Below, piece after piece: positions 42,931 to 52,762 of a DNA stretch of 64,000 nt (position 1 is its first letter; each line of letters starts with the position of its first letter). The notes below the pieces were generated by a model. That model searched no databases, was not told where the DNA came from, and saw only the letters and a list, made by a program, of their open reading frames with translations. The position numbers and the translations under genes are program-made. Source of the stretch: Sulfurimonas sp. (GTDB lineage Bacteria > Campylobacterota > Campylobacteria > Campylobacterales > Sulfurimonadaceae); the NCBI RefSeq assembly GCF_028714655.1, contig NZ_JAQTLY010000004.1:100546-164545 (forward strand), in the 5' to 3' direction.

Positions 42931-44367
42931 TTAATTGGTTAATTGCTCTTGTTTTGCAATAGCAACTCTTTCTTTAGACTCTTTTAGCCAAAGATTAAGT
43001 GTCTTTCTCTGTTCTGGTTTTATTGGAAGATTGTATTTCCTGTGGGCTTGGATGATAGCACCCATTTGTATTTCAACAGCAAAAATAAGATTTGATTGCA
43101 TAAAAAATCCATATATTGTTGTCTCATGGGAAGCGATTTTATCTTCATATCCTGCTAAACAATTTTGCAACTCATCTGCCCATTCATAAAGCTCAAAATT
43201 ATTTTTTGGAAGGTTCACATTGTATGTACCCATTTTTACTTGATGCGATAGTTGCAATGTTGCGTACTCAAAATAGTTTATTGCTTGGCTTTTGTATTGA
43301 ATGGCAAGAGACAATTGAACAAATTGCTTGTGGATATCATTTGGGGAGCATTTTACTTTTGAAGTATTATGGCTTAACGATTCTCTAATTCTTTTAAAAG
43401 TCAACAGAGTATCTCTTAAAATATATTGATGATTCGATAATTCTAACTTCATAAAATAGTGTGTGACTTGCCTCTCGGTGTATCTTGATAACATAAAATC
43501 TATAAATTTGAAAAGTAATTGTTCATCATCAAACACTTCAAAATTTATCTTCAAAGCCAATAAAGAAACAATATGATTTACATTAGAAAACTTTGATGTC
43601 GCCATGTGGACAAAATTTGGATTAAATGTTTTATTATTTTTCAATTGGTAGGCATAGTTTTCAAAGAGAGCAATTTTAACAGATTTGAATTGTTTATCAT
43701 TAAGTAATTCTAAAAGTGCTATTTCGATTGTGTATTTACTCTTTGTGAGATGATGGGTGTGCGTCCATTTCATAAATTCAAAATCTTGAAGATTATAGTG
43801 ACTAAGGGTAAACTCAAACTGTTTCTCTCTTCTACTTGGAAGTGAGCTTAGTTTCATGTCGATATATGGTTCAAATAATCTTTTTTGGACTGAGAGTTTT
43901 TGAAGTTCTCTTTTTATTTTTCGCAGTGGTGAAGGTTCTAGTGTTATGGGTTGTGGAGTATAGGGAGCAGTAAGTATTACCAAATCTTGTTTTATCACTT
44001 TTTTTTCAAGGAAGTTGACATCGCTTGGGATTTTAATTATTGCAAGGGCTTCAATTTTATTGTCATGAAGTGCAACTTTTGTATGAACTTTGAAATTTAA
44101 TTTGATGCGTTTATTGTAATATTGATCGAGTATAAATGCTTCAGAATCTTGTTTTATATCCTCAACATCAAAAAATAAACTGTTATGACAACGAGGACAT
44201 GAATACTCTTTATGGATAACATCGCCAGCTACAATGTCATCAAAACCACATTTACATGAATAGACCCTCGTAAAATTTGCAGATGCTATCTCATCATCTA
44301 CGAATAGACTCATATGGTCGTTTTGCTTTGTATTCAAAAGCCAAGATGGTGTGATATCTTCTCTCAT
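42931..44367 (-). CDS. PcfJ-like protein
   Basis: The 478-aa protein has an N-terminal zinc ribbon (CKCGFDD ... CPRCHNSLFF) and a C-terminal PcfJ-type domain (NLPKNNFELYEWADELQNC followed by the EIQMGAIIQAHRKYN block). PcfJ-like genes are found on plasmids and integrated elements; their role is not established. It is on the strand opposite the ATPase and starts 10 bp after the possible integrase stub. Confidence 0.75.
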   Translation of the reverse strand: MREDITPSWLLNTKQNDHMSLFVDDEIASANFTRVYSCKCGFDDIVAGDVIHKEYSCPRCHNSLFFDVEDIKQDSEAFILDQYYNKRIKLNFKVHTKVALHDNKIEALAIIKIPSDVNFLEKKVIKQDLVILTAPYTPQPITLEPSPLRKIKRELQKLSVQKRLFEPYIDMKLSSLPSRREKQFEFTLSHYNLQDFEFMKWTHTHHLTKSKYTIEIALLELLNDKQFKSVKIALFENYAYQLKNNKTFNPNFVHMATSKFSNVNHIVSLLALKINFEVFDDEQLLFKFIDFMLSRYTERQVTHYFMKLELSNHQYILRDTLLTFKRIRESLSHNTSKVKCSPNDIHKQFVQLSLAIQYKSQAINYFEYATLQLSHQVKMGTYNVNLPKNNFELYEWADELQNCLAGYEDKIASHETTIYGFFMQSNLIFAVEIQMGAIIQAHRKYNLPIKPEQRKTLNLWLKESKERVAIAKQEQLTN

Positions 44368-44377
44368 AGTTCCATTG

Positions 44378-44524
44378 CTATATATTTATTTTTTCTATCA
44401 ATATTTTAGCAAAAACTTCTTCATAGTGTTTGGCTTTATTGTTCAGACTGTACTTTATGTAAAAATTAGTACAGCCATTTTTCAATACCGTTGTAAACAC
44501 TCCCTGTTTAGCCGTATTTGTCAT
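44378..44524 (-). pseudogene. Possible N-terminal stub of a tyrosine integrase
   Basis: An ATG at 44524 with GGAGGTG 5 nt upstream opens a 48-codon frame. Its start (QGVFTTVLKNGCTNFYIKY) resembles the arm-binding N-terminus of phage-type integrases found in this phylum. The frame stops before any catalytic domain. Its place beside the right repeat of the element fits an integrase remnant. Confidence 0.4.
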
Positions 44525-44578
44525 ACGAACACCTCCAAATAAAAGGTACAGTATAGGTACAGATTGAACTAAAATCAA

Positions 44579-44734
44579 GGTGCGTTTTGTCTATTCTTAA
44601 GCCATAGAAGTAGTATTTTAATATTGATGTTTTATTAGATTTTATTATTTTATAGATGTGGATTTTTAGTACGATTTTAGTTGAAAGAAGTCTGGACTCA
44701 TATCCTGTAAAGTACCTATTTTAGGAGCCTAAAA
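44579..44734. other. Gene-free right part of the kdsB element
   Basis: AT-rich, no gene seen. It ends in a perfect 16-bp palindrome that abuts the kdsB remnant. Confidence 0.5.
44719..44734. repeat. Perfect palindrome at the right element border
   Basis: TTTTAGGAGCCTAAAA ends exactly where the kdsB homology begins. It may be a recombinase binding site. Confidence 0.6.
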
Positions 44735-44900
44735 GAGTTTTGCAACCTAAAAGATGCTCCTATAGAAGATATAGAAAAACTAGAACAGCTTCGTGCAATC
44801 TATCATCAAAAAAAGATAAGCATGGTTAAAGTTGCGAGTACAGGGTTTGGAATAGATACAGAGGATGATTTAAGAAGAGCCGTAGAAATATTTTTATAAC
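44735..44900 (+). pseudogene. Displaced original 3' end of kdsB (attR-like)
   Basis: This stretch encodes the last 54 residues of KdsB and its stop without a start. Eleven of 12 base differences from the live copy fall outside the single E-to-K codon's first base or are silent, so it was under selection until recently. The native terminator follows 13 bp later. Confidence 0.9.
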
Positions 44901-44912
44901 TATGAGAAATAC

Positions 44913-44941
44913 TTTAGTAACGCAATATATGCGTTACTAAA
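44913..44941. terminator. Hairpin between the kdsB remnant and rpsO
   Basis: TTTAGTAACGCA and TGCGTTACTAAA form a perfect 12-bp stem with a 5-nt loop. It was probably the shared terminator of convergent kdsB and rpsO before the insertion. Confidence 0.65.
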
Positions 44942-44947
44942 ATAGAT

Positions 44948-45223
44948 TTAGATATTATCTCTAATACCCAAATCTGTTACAAGTTTAAGATAAGCGTCTT
45001 TATCTGTTCTTTTAAAGTATTTCATAAGACGACGGCGTTGTCCTACTAATTTTAAAAGACCGAGTCTTGAAGCGTGATCTTTTGTGAATGTTTTTAAATG
45101 CTCAGTTAGTTGAGAAATTCTCTCACTTAATAATGCAATTTGAACTTCACAAGAACCTGTGTCGTTTTCAGTGCGACGATATTTTGCAACAATTTCTTGT
45201 TTTTTAGCCGAATCTAAAGCCAT
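44948..45223 (-). CDS. rpsO: 30S ribosomal protein S15
   Basis: The protein is 91 aa from [15 protein letters not shown], the normal S15 start; GGAGG lies upstream of this ATG. The [26 protein letters not shown] core is typical. It is divergent from the Rrf2-flhA pair, the same order as in Campylobacter. Confidence 0.98.
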   Translation of the reverse strand: MALDSAKKQEIVAKYRRTENDTGSCEVQIALLSERISQLTEHLKTFTKDHASRLGLLKLVGQRRRLMKYFKRTDKDAYLKLVTDLGIRDNI

Positions 45224-45325
45224 AATAGCCTCCAAAAGGTATATTTAATCTAACAGTTACACATCAGTGTACAAAGTTGAGGTGAAATGATATCTTATTT
45301 ATTCTTTTATTTCAACTTCTTTTGA

Positions 45326-45331
45326 TATAAT
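45326..45331 (+). promoter_or_regulatory. Probable -10 box of the Rrf2-flhA transcript
   Basis: TATAAT lies 27 bp before the Rrf2 ATG; no clear -35. Confidence 0.5.
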
Positions 45332-45358
45332 CTTCGAAAAATAAATAAAGTAATAAAT

Positions 45359-45760
45359 ATGTTAATAACTCGTGCCAGTGAATACGCAATACTCTCTCTT
45401 ATAGTTCTATCAAAGGCCTCTTCTCCGATGGATAGTGAGACGCTCTCAAATCAGCTCTCGATTCCGAAAAGCTTTTTAGCAAAAATCCTCCAAGCAATGG
45501 CGAAACACGGTATTTTAAAATCGTACAAAGGCGTAAACGGAGGCTTTGCACTTGCATTAGAGCCTAAAAATATAAATATGCTCGATGTTATGTCATCCGT
45601 TGAAGGAAAAGCACCTGCCGTTTTTGATTGCGCTCCCTCGATGTACTCTTGTCCGTCGGGCAAAGCGCCTCTATGCTCATTGTGGCCTTTTTTAAATAAA
45701 TTGCAAGGCAAGATAGACTCCTTTTTAGCGGATTTAACTTTAGCGGATATATTAGAGTAA
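45359..45760 (+). CDS. Rrf2-family transcriptional regulator
   Basis: The 133-aa winged-helix protein has the Rrf2 start (SEYAILSLIVLS, LSIPKSFLAKILQ, KGVNGGFAL) and three cysteines (C91, C98, C106) placed as in iron-sulfur regulators such as IscR. It likely senses Fe-S status, redox or nitric oxide. It lies 3 bp before flhA, an arrangement also seen in Campylobacter, so it may report cell state to flagellar export. Confidence 0.88.
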   Translation: MLITRASEYAILSLIVLSKASSPMDSETLSNQLSIPKSFLAKILQAMAKHGILKSYKGVNGGFALALEPKNINMLDVMSSVEGKAPAVFDCAPSMYSCPSGKAPLCSLWPFLNKLQGKIDSFLADLTLADILE

Positions 45761-45763
45761 AAA

Positions 45764-47941
45764 TTGGCAAAGAAACTTACCACTAGACAGCAAATCGGTA
45801 CAACTTTAAACTTTTTGCTTGGAAAAAAAGATTTAAGCGTAGTAATTTTTGTAATGGCTATTTTGGCTATTATTATCGTTCCGCTGCCCTCTGCAATACT
45901 TGATGTTTTACTTACTGTCTCTATGGCATTGGCGGTACTCATTTTACTTATTTCACTCTATGTTCCAAAACCGACGGATTTAACTACATTTCCGACTCTC
46001 ATTTTAATCATAACACTCTTTAGATTATCGCTAAATATTGCTACGACCAGAATGATTTTAAGTCATGGACATGAAGGACCAAAAGCTGTCAGCGATATCG
46101 TGACCAGCTTTGGAAACTTCGTTGTCGGCGGAAACTTTGTTATAGGAATTATAATTTTTTCTATTTTGGTTCTTATCAATTTTATGGTTATAACTAAAGG
46201 TTCAACAAGGGTTGCGGAAGTTGCGGCTCGTTTTACGCTTGACTCTATGCCCGGTAAACAGATGGCGGTTGATGCAGACCTTAATGCAGGACTCATCGAT
46301 GATGCAGAAGCTAAAAGAAGAAGAGCCGAAATCCTTCAAGATGCCAACTTTTACGGAGCTATGGACGGATCTAGCAAATTCGTCAAGGGTGATGCGGTTG
46401 CAGGTATAATCATCACTCTTATAAACATTATCGGCGGATTTCTCATAGGTGTTTTTCAGCATAAGATGAGTATGAGCGACAGTGCCGCTACATTTACCCT
46501 TCTAACTATCGGCGACGGTTTAGTTGCACAGATTCCGGCACTTATAATCTCAACTGCAACGGGTATCATGATTACCCGCTCTTCGGGCGACGGCGATAAC
46601 TTTGCAGAGGGTACGATAAACCAAATCATGGGCAATGCAAAGATTATGATGATTGTAGGTTTCATTATGATTCTGTTTGCCCTTGTTCCCGGTCTGCCTA
46701 CTGCTTCAATGGGATTTGTGGGAATTATGTTTACGCTTCTTGGCTGGTCGATTTATAAGTACGAAAAAGGAGAACTGACTATCCTTAATGTTGAAGGTTT
46801 ATTAACACCAAAAGAAAAAGAGGCTCAGGCAAAAGAGAGAGCTGCTGCCAGACCTCCAAAATCAAATGAAGAGATAGCAAAAGATGAAGAAAATGCCCTC
46901 GCAGACATCTTAAAGGTCGAAATGCTCGAACTCACACTCGGTTATCAGCTCATTCGCCTAGCCGATAGCACACAGGGCGGAGATCTGCTTGAGAGAATCC
47001 GCTCAATGAGAAGAAAGATAGCATCTGATTTTGGATTTTTAATGCCTCAGGTTCGTATCAGAGACAATCTGCACCTACAGCCGCAACAGTACCAGATTCT
47101 GCTAAAAGGTATCTCCATAGGAGAGGGTAAAATCATGCCGGATAAATTTTTGGCAATGGACAGCGGAATGGCAACGGGTGAAATAAAGGGTGAACCGACA
47201 AAAGAACCGGCATTTGGACTTGATGCTATGTGGATATCGCCTGAACTAAAAGAGGATGCAATTATCAACGGATATACCGTTGTAGACCCTGCTACGGTCA
47301 TCTCTACCCATATGAGCGAACTTGTCAAGAAAAATGCCGAGGATCTTTTAACTCGTCAAGAAGTTCAAACATTAGTAAATAAAATTAAAGGTGATTTCCC
47401 TATTATTATAGAAGATGTTTTAAAAGTTGCTTCTATCGGGCTTATTCAAAGAATTCTCAAAGCTCTGTTGCATGAAAAAATCCCTCTAAAAGATATGCTG
47501 ACCATCTTAGAAACTATTGCAGATATTGCAGAGTATACTAAAAATGTTGACATTATTACCGAACAAGTTCGCGCCAGACTCTCTCGCATAATAACTCAAA
47601 TGTACTCCAGTGATGACGGAGTTATAAGACTGCTTACTTTTGACACTTCATCAGAACAGTTAATGCTGGAAAAATCTAAAGAACGAGACGGAACAAGAAC
47701 TCTCGCACTAAATGTAGGCGAAATCAATGCCTTGGTTCAAGCAACAAGTGCTAAAGCGGCAGAAGTGCTTCAAAAAGGGATATCTCCCGTCGTAATCATA
47801 GTTGATCCGCAACTTCGACGAGGCGTGGCAGAAATATTTGAGAGATTTTCTCTTGATGTCGTTACACTCTCTCATGCCGAGATAGACTCCAGTGCTACTT
47901 TTGAAGTAATGGGTTCTATCTCGATAAATAAACAAAAATAG
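45764..47941 (+). CDS. flhA: Flagellar export gate protein FlhA
   Basis: The 725-aa protein has about eight N-terminal membrane helices ([16 protein letters not shown], the FHIPEP-type region) and a large cytoplasmic domain that forms the export nonamer. It starts with TTG (MAKKLTT), 3 bp after the Rrf2 gene. It is full length and followed by a DHH protein. In Campylobacterota FlhA also feeds the sigma54 flagellar cascade. Confidence 0.97.
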   Translation: MAKKLTTRQQIGTTLNFLLGKKDLSVVIFVMAILAIIIVPLPSAILDVLLTVSMALAVLILLISLYVPKPTDLTTFPTLILIITLFRLSLNIATTRMILSHGHEGPKAVSDIVTSFGNFVVGGNFVIGIIIFSILVLINFMVITKGSTRVAEVAARFTLDSMPGKQMAVDADLNAGLIDDAEAKRRRAEILQDANFYGAMDGSSKFVKGDAVAGIIITLINIIGGFLIGVFQHKMSMSDSAATFTLLTIGDGLVAQIPALIISTATGIMITRSSGDGDNFAEGTINQIMGNAKIMMIVGFIMILFALVPGLPTASMGFVGIMFTLLGWSIYKYEKGELTILNVEGLLTPKEKEAQAKERAAARPPKSNEEIAKDEENALADILKVEMLELTLGYQLIRLADSTQGGDLLERIRSMRRKIASDFGFLMPQVRIRDNLHLQPQQYQILLKGISIGEGKIMPDKFLAMDSGMATGEIKGEPTKEPAFGLDAMWISPELKEDAIINGYTVVDPATVISTHMSELVKKNAEDLLTRQEVQTLVNKIKGDFPIIIEDVLKVASIGLIQRILKALLHEKIPLKDMLTILETIADIAEYTKNVDIITEQVRARLSRIITQMYSSDDGVIRLLTFDTSSEQLMLEKSKERDGTRTLALNVGEINALVQATSAKAAEVLQKGISPVVIIVDPQLRRGVAEIFERFSLDVVTLSHAEIDSSATFEVMGSISINKQK

Positions 47942-47960
47942 AATTAACCCAAGGAAAAAA

Positions 47961-49037
47961 ATGAGTAAAATAATCTACCATCTCTCGCACACCGATTTAG
48001 ACGGCTACAGCTGCCAGTTAATTATGAAATACACTCCCTATACGCTCTTTAACTATAATGCAAATTACGGTGCTGAAGTAAAACAGACGCTAGAGTTGAT
48101 TTTACAAAATATAAACAAAGATGATAAAAGTGCCACTATTTTAATAACCGACTTAAACCTGACTGCCGATGAGTCACGATGGCTTCATATGGAGATTATT
48201 AAACTAAACGAAAACAAAAAAGATATAACGCTTCTGCTTCTTGATCATCACGGTACGGGTGAAGAGAGTGCTCAAAAATACCCTTGGTACTATTTGGACA
48301 CTTCAAGATGTGCTACAAAAATCACTTACGACTACGCAAAAGAAAATTTCATCCTAGATGAACCTTTATGGATGGAAAAGTTTGTAAATATAGTAAATGC
48401 CGTTGATTTGTGGAAGATGGAAGAGGTAGAAAATTTTGAGTACGGAAAAGTCTGCATGCGTCTTATATCCGAAGCAAGAGAGTTAAACAAAATTATGTTT
48501 CCCGAAGCGGACAACAGCTACAAAATATCTCTTTTGCATGAAGCTACAAAATATATAGATAAAATCGATGCGCCGATTATTTTAGATGACAATATTCATC
48601 TGCTCAAAAAAAACTTTTTTAAAAAAGAGCAAAACGATACTATTGACAATCTAAGTACAAAGTATATCGTCTCGCTGCTCGGCGAAGCAAGAGCCGAGAA
48701 AACCATTTACTATAAGGGTTATAGAGGTTATTTGAGTTACGGTGTGGGTAATACCTCGATAGTCGGAAACGGTTTTTTACTGACATACCCTGAATATGAT
48801 TTTATAATTGATATAAGCTATAGAGGCACGCTAAGTTTAAGAGCGAACAACGGTGTAAGTGTTGCACTGATTTCAAAAGAGTGGTGTGGCGGCGGCGGGC
48901 ATCCAAATGCTGCAGGCGGACGCATCATAGGATTTAAAGAACAATACAGATACGATTTGGTAAAACAACAGATAGAGAAAATAATAAATGAAAAAGAGGC
49001 AGTTGCAGGAGAGTTAGAGTACAAAAAAGAGGTTTAG
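47961..49037 (+). CDS. DHH/DHHA1 phosphoesterase-like protein
   Basis: The 358-aa protein has the DHH domain motifs HTDLDGYS, ITDLN and LLDHHGTG (D95-H96-H97) and a C-terminal DHHA1 motif GGGGHPNAAGG near 311. Related enzymes break down oligoribonucleotides or cyclic dinucleotides. It follows flhA by 19 bp, a neighbour relation also known from Helicobacter. The substrate is not evident. Confidence 0.9.
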   Translation: MSKIIYHLSHTDLDGYSCQLIMKYTPYTLFNYNANYGAEVKQTLELILQNINKDDKSATILITDLNLTADESRWLHMEIIKLNENKKDITLLLLDHHGTGEESAQKYPWYYLDTSRCATKITYDYAKENFILDEPLWMEKFVNIVNAVDLWKMEEVENFEYGKVCMRLISEARELNKIMFPEADNSYKISLLHEATKYIDKIDAPIILDDNIHLLKKNFFKKEQNDTIDNLSTKYIVSLLGEARAEKTIYYKGYRGYLSYGVGNTSIVGNGFLLTYPEYDFIIDISYRGTLSLRANNGVSVALISKEWCGGGGHPNAAGGRIIGFKEQYRYDLVKQQIEKIINEKEAVAGELEYKKEV

Positions 49038-49043
49038 CCTCTT
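49027..49043. terminator. Bidirectional terminator between the DHH gene and amiC
   Basis: AAGAGG/CCTCTT form a 6-bp stem around a 5-nt loop that includes the DHH stop. On the minus strand it is followed by a T run. Confidence 0.7.
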
Positions 49044-50442
49044 ATTTGCAGTTGGCAAAATATCTCTCAATTCCCTCAGCCAACCCTTTTGCCAATAATT
49101 TTCTATAATCGTCACTCGCAAGCCTTGTGCCTTCTTCCGGGTGAGATAAAAAACCGACTTCAACTAAAACAGACGGCATCTGGGCACCGACTAAAACCCA
49201 AAAAGGTCCCTCTTTGACTCCGTTATCGTTGACATTTTTATATTTTTTGCTTACCGCTCCCAGCATCCCTCTTTGCAAATCTATTGCCAATTTATTTGAC
49301 GCCAGTATATTGTGATGATTTAGCAGATTAAGATAGCTGTCTTTTCCGTACATATTCATATCGCTCATATCCGCCGAGTTCTCTTGCGCGGCAACATTTT
49401 TTGCTCTATCCGAACGAGACGGAGATAAAAAATAGCACTCTATTCCGTGAGCACTGTTTGCATTCCCGTTTGCGACCGCATTGGCATGAACACTAACAAA
49501 TATACTTGCACCTTTTTCATTTGCAAACTTCGTTCTATCACTTAATTTTACAAATTTGTCGCTATTTCTTGTCATATAAACTTTGTAACCGCGAGATTTT
49601 AAATTTTTTTCCAACTCTTTTGATATATCAAATACAACTGATTTTTCTTTATAACTTTTGTATCCGATTGCACCGGGGTCTTCGCCGCCGTGTCCGGCAT
49701 CTATAACTATAACTCTCTCTTTGCCTTTTTTGCTTGGTTGAATATTAGTAATAACTTCCGGGATTTTTTGAGGTTCCAACTGAAAATTTATCTCAAGCGT
49801 TCTTGAATCAATATTATGGCTAATTTTAATATCCGAACCATTCTCAATCACCAATCTTAGGCTTTCCGGATCATATTGAGACAATTTTATCATATCAATT
49901 TGAGCTTTATTAATATTTTGAGCCTTTATCAACATTGATGTTTTAATATCAAAAATATATCTATATCTTTTTTTAGCCTTATCATGATTAGTAAGATAAG
50001 TAACCTGTCTGTCATTTATCTCTCTGTCAAATGTTAAAAAAAGCCTATTTTCATCCCATCGAACCGATTCTAACTTGTGCAAAGGATCTACATGCATATT
50101 TTTGATGTTTTTGGTTTCTTTCATAGGTTTAGGTTCAGGTGGATGATAGCTGTTTGCTGAAGAAGATAACCCTTGAAGCTCTTTTGAATATTTAGAGACA
50201 TCTATATTTAGCACGGTACCGCTTTTTACTATGCCTTTTAAGGATTGAAGTTTTAAGTTAGAGTCATTTTCCGTTATAGCACGAAGGTAGAGATTTTTAT
50301 AGTCATCATAAGCACGAATTTGATTGCTCTGATCTCCTGAGACCATAAAAGAGTCGGCTCGTTTTAAAATCTCACTGTTGCTTATAGCTTCTAGCGAAAC
50401 GGCAAAAATTAAGAGTAAAAGTAATAAAAAAAAACGAGCCAT
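49042..50442 (-). CDS. amiC: N-acetylmuramoyl-L-alanine amidase
   Basis: The 466-aa periplasmic protein has a signal peptide, an AMIN-like domain (about 120-225) and an Amidase_3 domain with zinc ligands in DAGHGGEDPG, SVHAN and the catalytic VLVEVGFLSHPEE. It cleaves the stem peptide from peptidoglycan at division. It ends the pyrH-to-amiC block known from Campylobacter. Confidence 0.93.
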   Translation of the reverse strand: MARFFLLLLLLIFAVSLEAISNSEILKRADSFMVSGDQSNQIRAYDDYKNLYLRAITENDSNLKLQSLKGIVKSGTVLNIDVSKYSKELQGLSSSANSYHPPEPKPMKETKNIKNMHVDPLHKLESVRWDENRLFLTFDREINDRQVTYLTNHDKAKKRYRYIFDIKTSMLIKAQNINKAQIDMIKLSQYDPESLRLVIENGSDIKISHNIDSRTLEINFQLEPQKIPEVITNIQPSKKGKERVIVIDAGHGGEDPGAIGYKSYKEKSVVFDISKELEKNLKSRGYKVYMTRNSDKFVKLSDRTKFANEKGASIFVSVHANAVANGNANSAHGIECYFLSPSRSDRAKNVAAQENSADMSDMNMYGKDSYLNLLNHHNILASNKLAIDLQRGMLGAVSKKYKNVNDNGVKEGPFWVLVGAQMPSVLVEVGFLSHPEEGTRLASDDYRKLLAKGLAEGIERYFANCK

Positions 50443-50449
50443 TATCTAA

Positions 50450-51541
50450 TTATTCACCTTGAATAAGTTTGTTCATCAACTCTTTTACTGAAATTATCTC
50501 ATCGACTCGATATCCGTTTGTTCCTGAGAAAAAGAGTCCAGTCTCCGTGTTACCCTCATATGCGTCGCTGAGTCTATCGGCTATACAGTAACCGACCTCT
50601 TTCGCCTCTTCGCCGCGGTTACAAGGAGCTACACAGTTTGAGATACATTTTATGGCAGGTCCCTCTCTGTTTTCTACCAATCTTGTCAGGTTTGTTCTTA
50701 TCCCTTGAGCAGGGTATCCGACCGGAGAAGAGAAGAGTTGAATGTCCTCTTTTTTACACTTTAACAGAATATCTTTAAAATTCTGATGCGCATCACACTC
50801 ATGGGTTGCTATAAAACGGGTTCCCATCTGCACGCCCTGCGCACCTAGAGAGAACATCTGCTCAATATCGTTTTTATCCCAAATACCGCCTGCGGCAATT
50901 ACCGGAATATCCCCCCATAAAGCTGCTTCTTCAACAACGGGTTTAACCAAATTTTCCAATTGGTTCTCTTCCATTGAACACTGCTCATATGTAAAACCTT
51001 GATGCCCTCCGCTTTTTGGACCCTCAAGAACCACTGCATCGGGAAGCCTGTTATATCTTTTCTGCCATCTTTTACAGATGATTTTAAGCGCTTTTGCAGA
51101 TGAGACGATAGGAACAAGTGCTACATTGGGATACCCCTCCGTAAACTCCGGCATATTTGTAGGAAGCCCTGCACCTGTAATGATGATGTCTATCCCGCTC
51201 TCGCATGCATCTTTTACGACTCGTTCATAATCATTTATAGCATATAAAATATTTGCGGCAAGCGGTTTATCGCCGCATATGGCTCTAGCACTCTTTATAA
51301 TTGCGTCAAAACCCTCTTTTGAGTAAAATCCAAGAGTATCAAGCGGTCTTCCTGCAACTAGTTTTGCGGCATAATGTTTATTTTTATAATAACCAGTACC
51401 GACTGCACTGATTACGCCCAAACCGCCCTCTTTTGAGACATTGCCCGCTAGCTGATCCCAACTTATACCGACACCCATTCCGCCTTGAACTATAGGTTTT
51501 TCTATAATATATTTACCGATTTTCAATGATTTGAAGCTCAT
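50450..51541 (-). CDS. Nitronate monooxygenase / FabK-like flavoprotein
   Basis: The 363-aa FMN-dependent barrel enzyme shows IVQGGMGVGIS, EGPKSGGHQG, IPVIAAGGIWD and GAQGVQMGTRFI. These fit the 2-nitropropane dioxygenase group; an enoyl-ACP reductase role is possible. A cysteine pair near the C-terminus (CISNCVAPC) is notable. Its start overlaps the tyrS stop by one base. Confidence 0.88.
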   Translation of the reverse strand: MSFKSLKIGKYIIEKPIVQGGMGVGISWDQLAGNVSKEGGLGVISAVGTGYYKNKHYAAKLVAGRPLDTLGFYSKEGFDAIIKSARAICGDKPLAANILYAINDYERVVKDACESGIDIIITGAGLPTNMPEFTEGYPNVALVPIVSSAKALKIICKRWQKRYNRLPDAVVLEGPKSGGHQGFTYEQCSMEENQLENLVKPVVEEAALWGDIPVIAAGGIWDKNDIEQMFSLGAQGVQMGTRFIATHECDAHQNFKDILLKCKKEDIQLFSSPVGYPAQGIRTNLTRLVENREGPAIKCISNCVAPCNRGEEAKEVGYCIADRLSDAYEGNTETGLFFSGTNGYRVDEIISVKELMNKLIQGE

Positions 51542-52740
51542 TAGTTCACCTTTAGTTTCGCAAATTTTCTTTTTCCGACTTGAAGTATATACTCCCCACT
51601 TACCAATTGTAACTGTTCGTCGCTGACTTTTTCTTGATTTATTTTAACAGCACCTTGCTTAATATCTCTTCTTGCTTGAGAAGTTGAGGGCGTTAAATTG
51701 CAATCCACTAGAGCTTTTGCTATCCAAATCTCTCCGTCACAGCTAAATTCGTCTATTTCCGTCGGAATTTGATTGTTTGAGTGTACTCTGTCAAACTCAT
51801 CTTTTGCACTCTTTGCCGCCTCAATCGAGTGAAATCTTGCAGTTATCTCTAAAGCTAAATCCTCTTTAACGCTCTTAGGGTGCAGAGAACCGTTTTCTAC
51901 GCCCTCTTTTAAAGCTTCTATCTCGCCTAATGTTTTTGTACTCAACAGCTCATAGTATCTCCACATTAGCTCATCGGAAACGCTTAGTACTTTCCCAAAC
52001 ATATCATTTGGCTCATCTGCCACGCCTATATAGTTGTTTAGAGATTTACTCATCTTTTGTACGCCGTCAAGTCCCTCTAAAATAGGCATCATAAGAACTG
52101 ATTGCTCTTTTCCTGTCTCATAAGCTCTTTGAAGATGTCGCCCCATAAGAAGGTTAAACTTCTGATCAGTTCCGCCTATCTCAATATCGCTTTTTAAGTG
52201 TACGCTGTCATAACCTTGAAGCAGCGGATAGATAAATTCGCTGATTGAGATAGATGTTCCGCTTTTGTATCTTTTGTCAAAATCATCTCTCTCGAGCATT
52301 CTTGCAACATTAAATGTCGTAGTCAGAGACAGCATGCCTGAAGCTCCAAGCAGATTTATCCACTCCGAGTTAAAAACAACTTCGGTTTTTGACGGATCTA
52401 AAATCTTAAAAACCTGCTCTTTATAGCTTTTTGCATTTTCCTGAATTTGAATAGCACTAAGAGTTTTTCTAGTCACACTCTTTCCTGTCGGATCTCCGAT
52501 TTGAGCCGTAAAATCACCGATTAGAAACTGAATAGTCGCACCGTATTTTTGAAAAGTAGAGAGTTTTTGCAACAGTACGGTATGTCCCAAATGCAAATCA
52601 GGCGCAGTCGGATCAAAACCGGCTTTTACGGTATATGTTTTACCTTCTTCAAAATATGCTTTTAATAATTTTTCAATTCTCTCGCCGTCTATTATTTCGG
52701 CACTGCCTCTTTTTATCTCTCTTAGAGCTTCTTGTAACAT
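51541..52740 (-). CDS. tyrS: Tyrosyl-tRNA synthetase
   Basis: The 399-aa class I enzyme has the HIGH-type motif [10 protein letters not shown] near 50, the KMSKS loop [10 protein letters not shown] and a C-terminal S4 RNA-binding domain (about 335-399). It lies between spoT and the flavoprotein gene, as in Campylobacter. Confidence 0.97.
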   Translation of the reverse strand: MLQEALREIKRGSAEIIDGERIEKLLKAYFEEGKTYTVKAGFDPTAPDLHLGHTVLLQKLSTFQKYGATIQFLIGDFTAQIGDPTGKSVTRKTLSAIQIQENAKSYKEQVFKILDPSKTEVVFNSEWINLLGASGMLSLTTTFNVARMLERDDFDKRYKSGTSISISEFIYPLLQGYDSVHLKSDIEIGGTDQKFNLLMGRHLQRAYETGKEQSVLMMPILEGLDGVQKMSKSLNNYIGVADEPNDMFGKVLSVSDELMWRYYELLSTKTLGEIEALKEGVENGSLHPKSVKEDLALEITARFHSIEAAKSAKDEFDRVHSNNQIPTEIDEFSCDGEIWIAKALVDCNLTPSTSQARRDIKQGAVKINQEKVSDEQLQLVSGEYILQVGKRKFAKLKVN

Positions 52741-52762
52741 AATATATATTTCCTATTTAATT

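Larger units (their letters stand above)
40701..44900. mobile_element. Integrated element in the 3' end of kdsB
   Basis: The region is bounded by 166-bp direct repeats of the kdsB end (40701-40866 and 44735-44900, 93% identical), both starting sharply at GAGTTTTGCAACCTA. Between them lie an ATPase, a zinc-ribbon protein, a PcfJ-like protein and a possible integrase stub, all absent from core synteny. The native kdsB terminator lies beyond the right copy, next to rpsO. The layout matches elements that enter a gene's 3' end and supply a replacement end. Confidence 0.7.

Noticed and set aside
45451..45942. A 163-codon minus-strand frame across the Rrf2-flhA junction
   Set aside because: It is a shadow of two clear genes on the other strand and has low-complexity composition.
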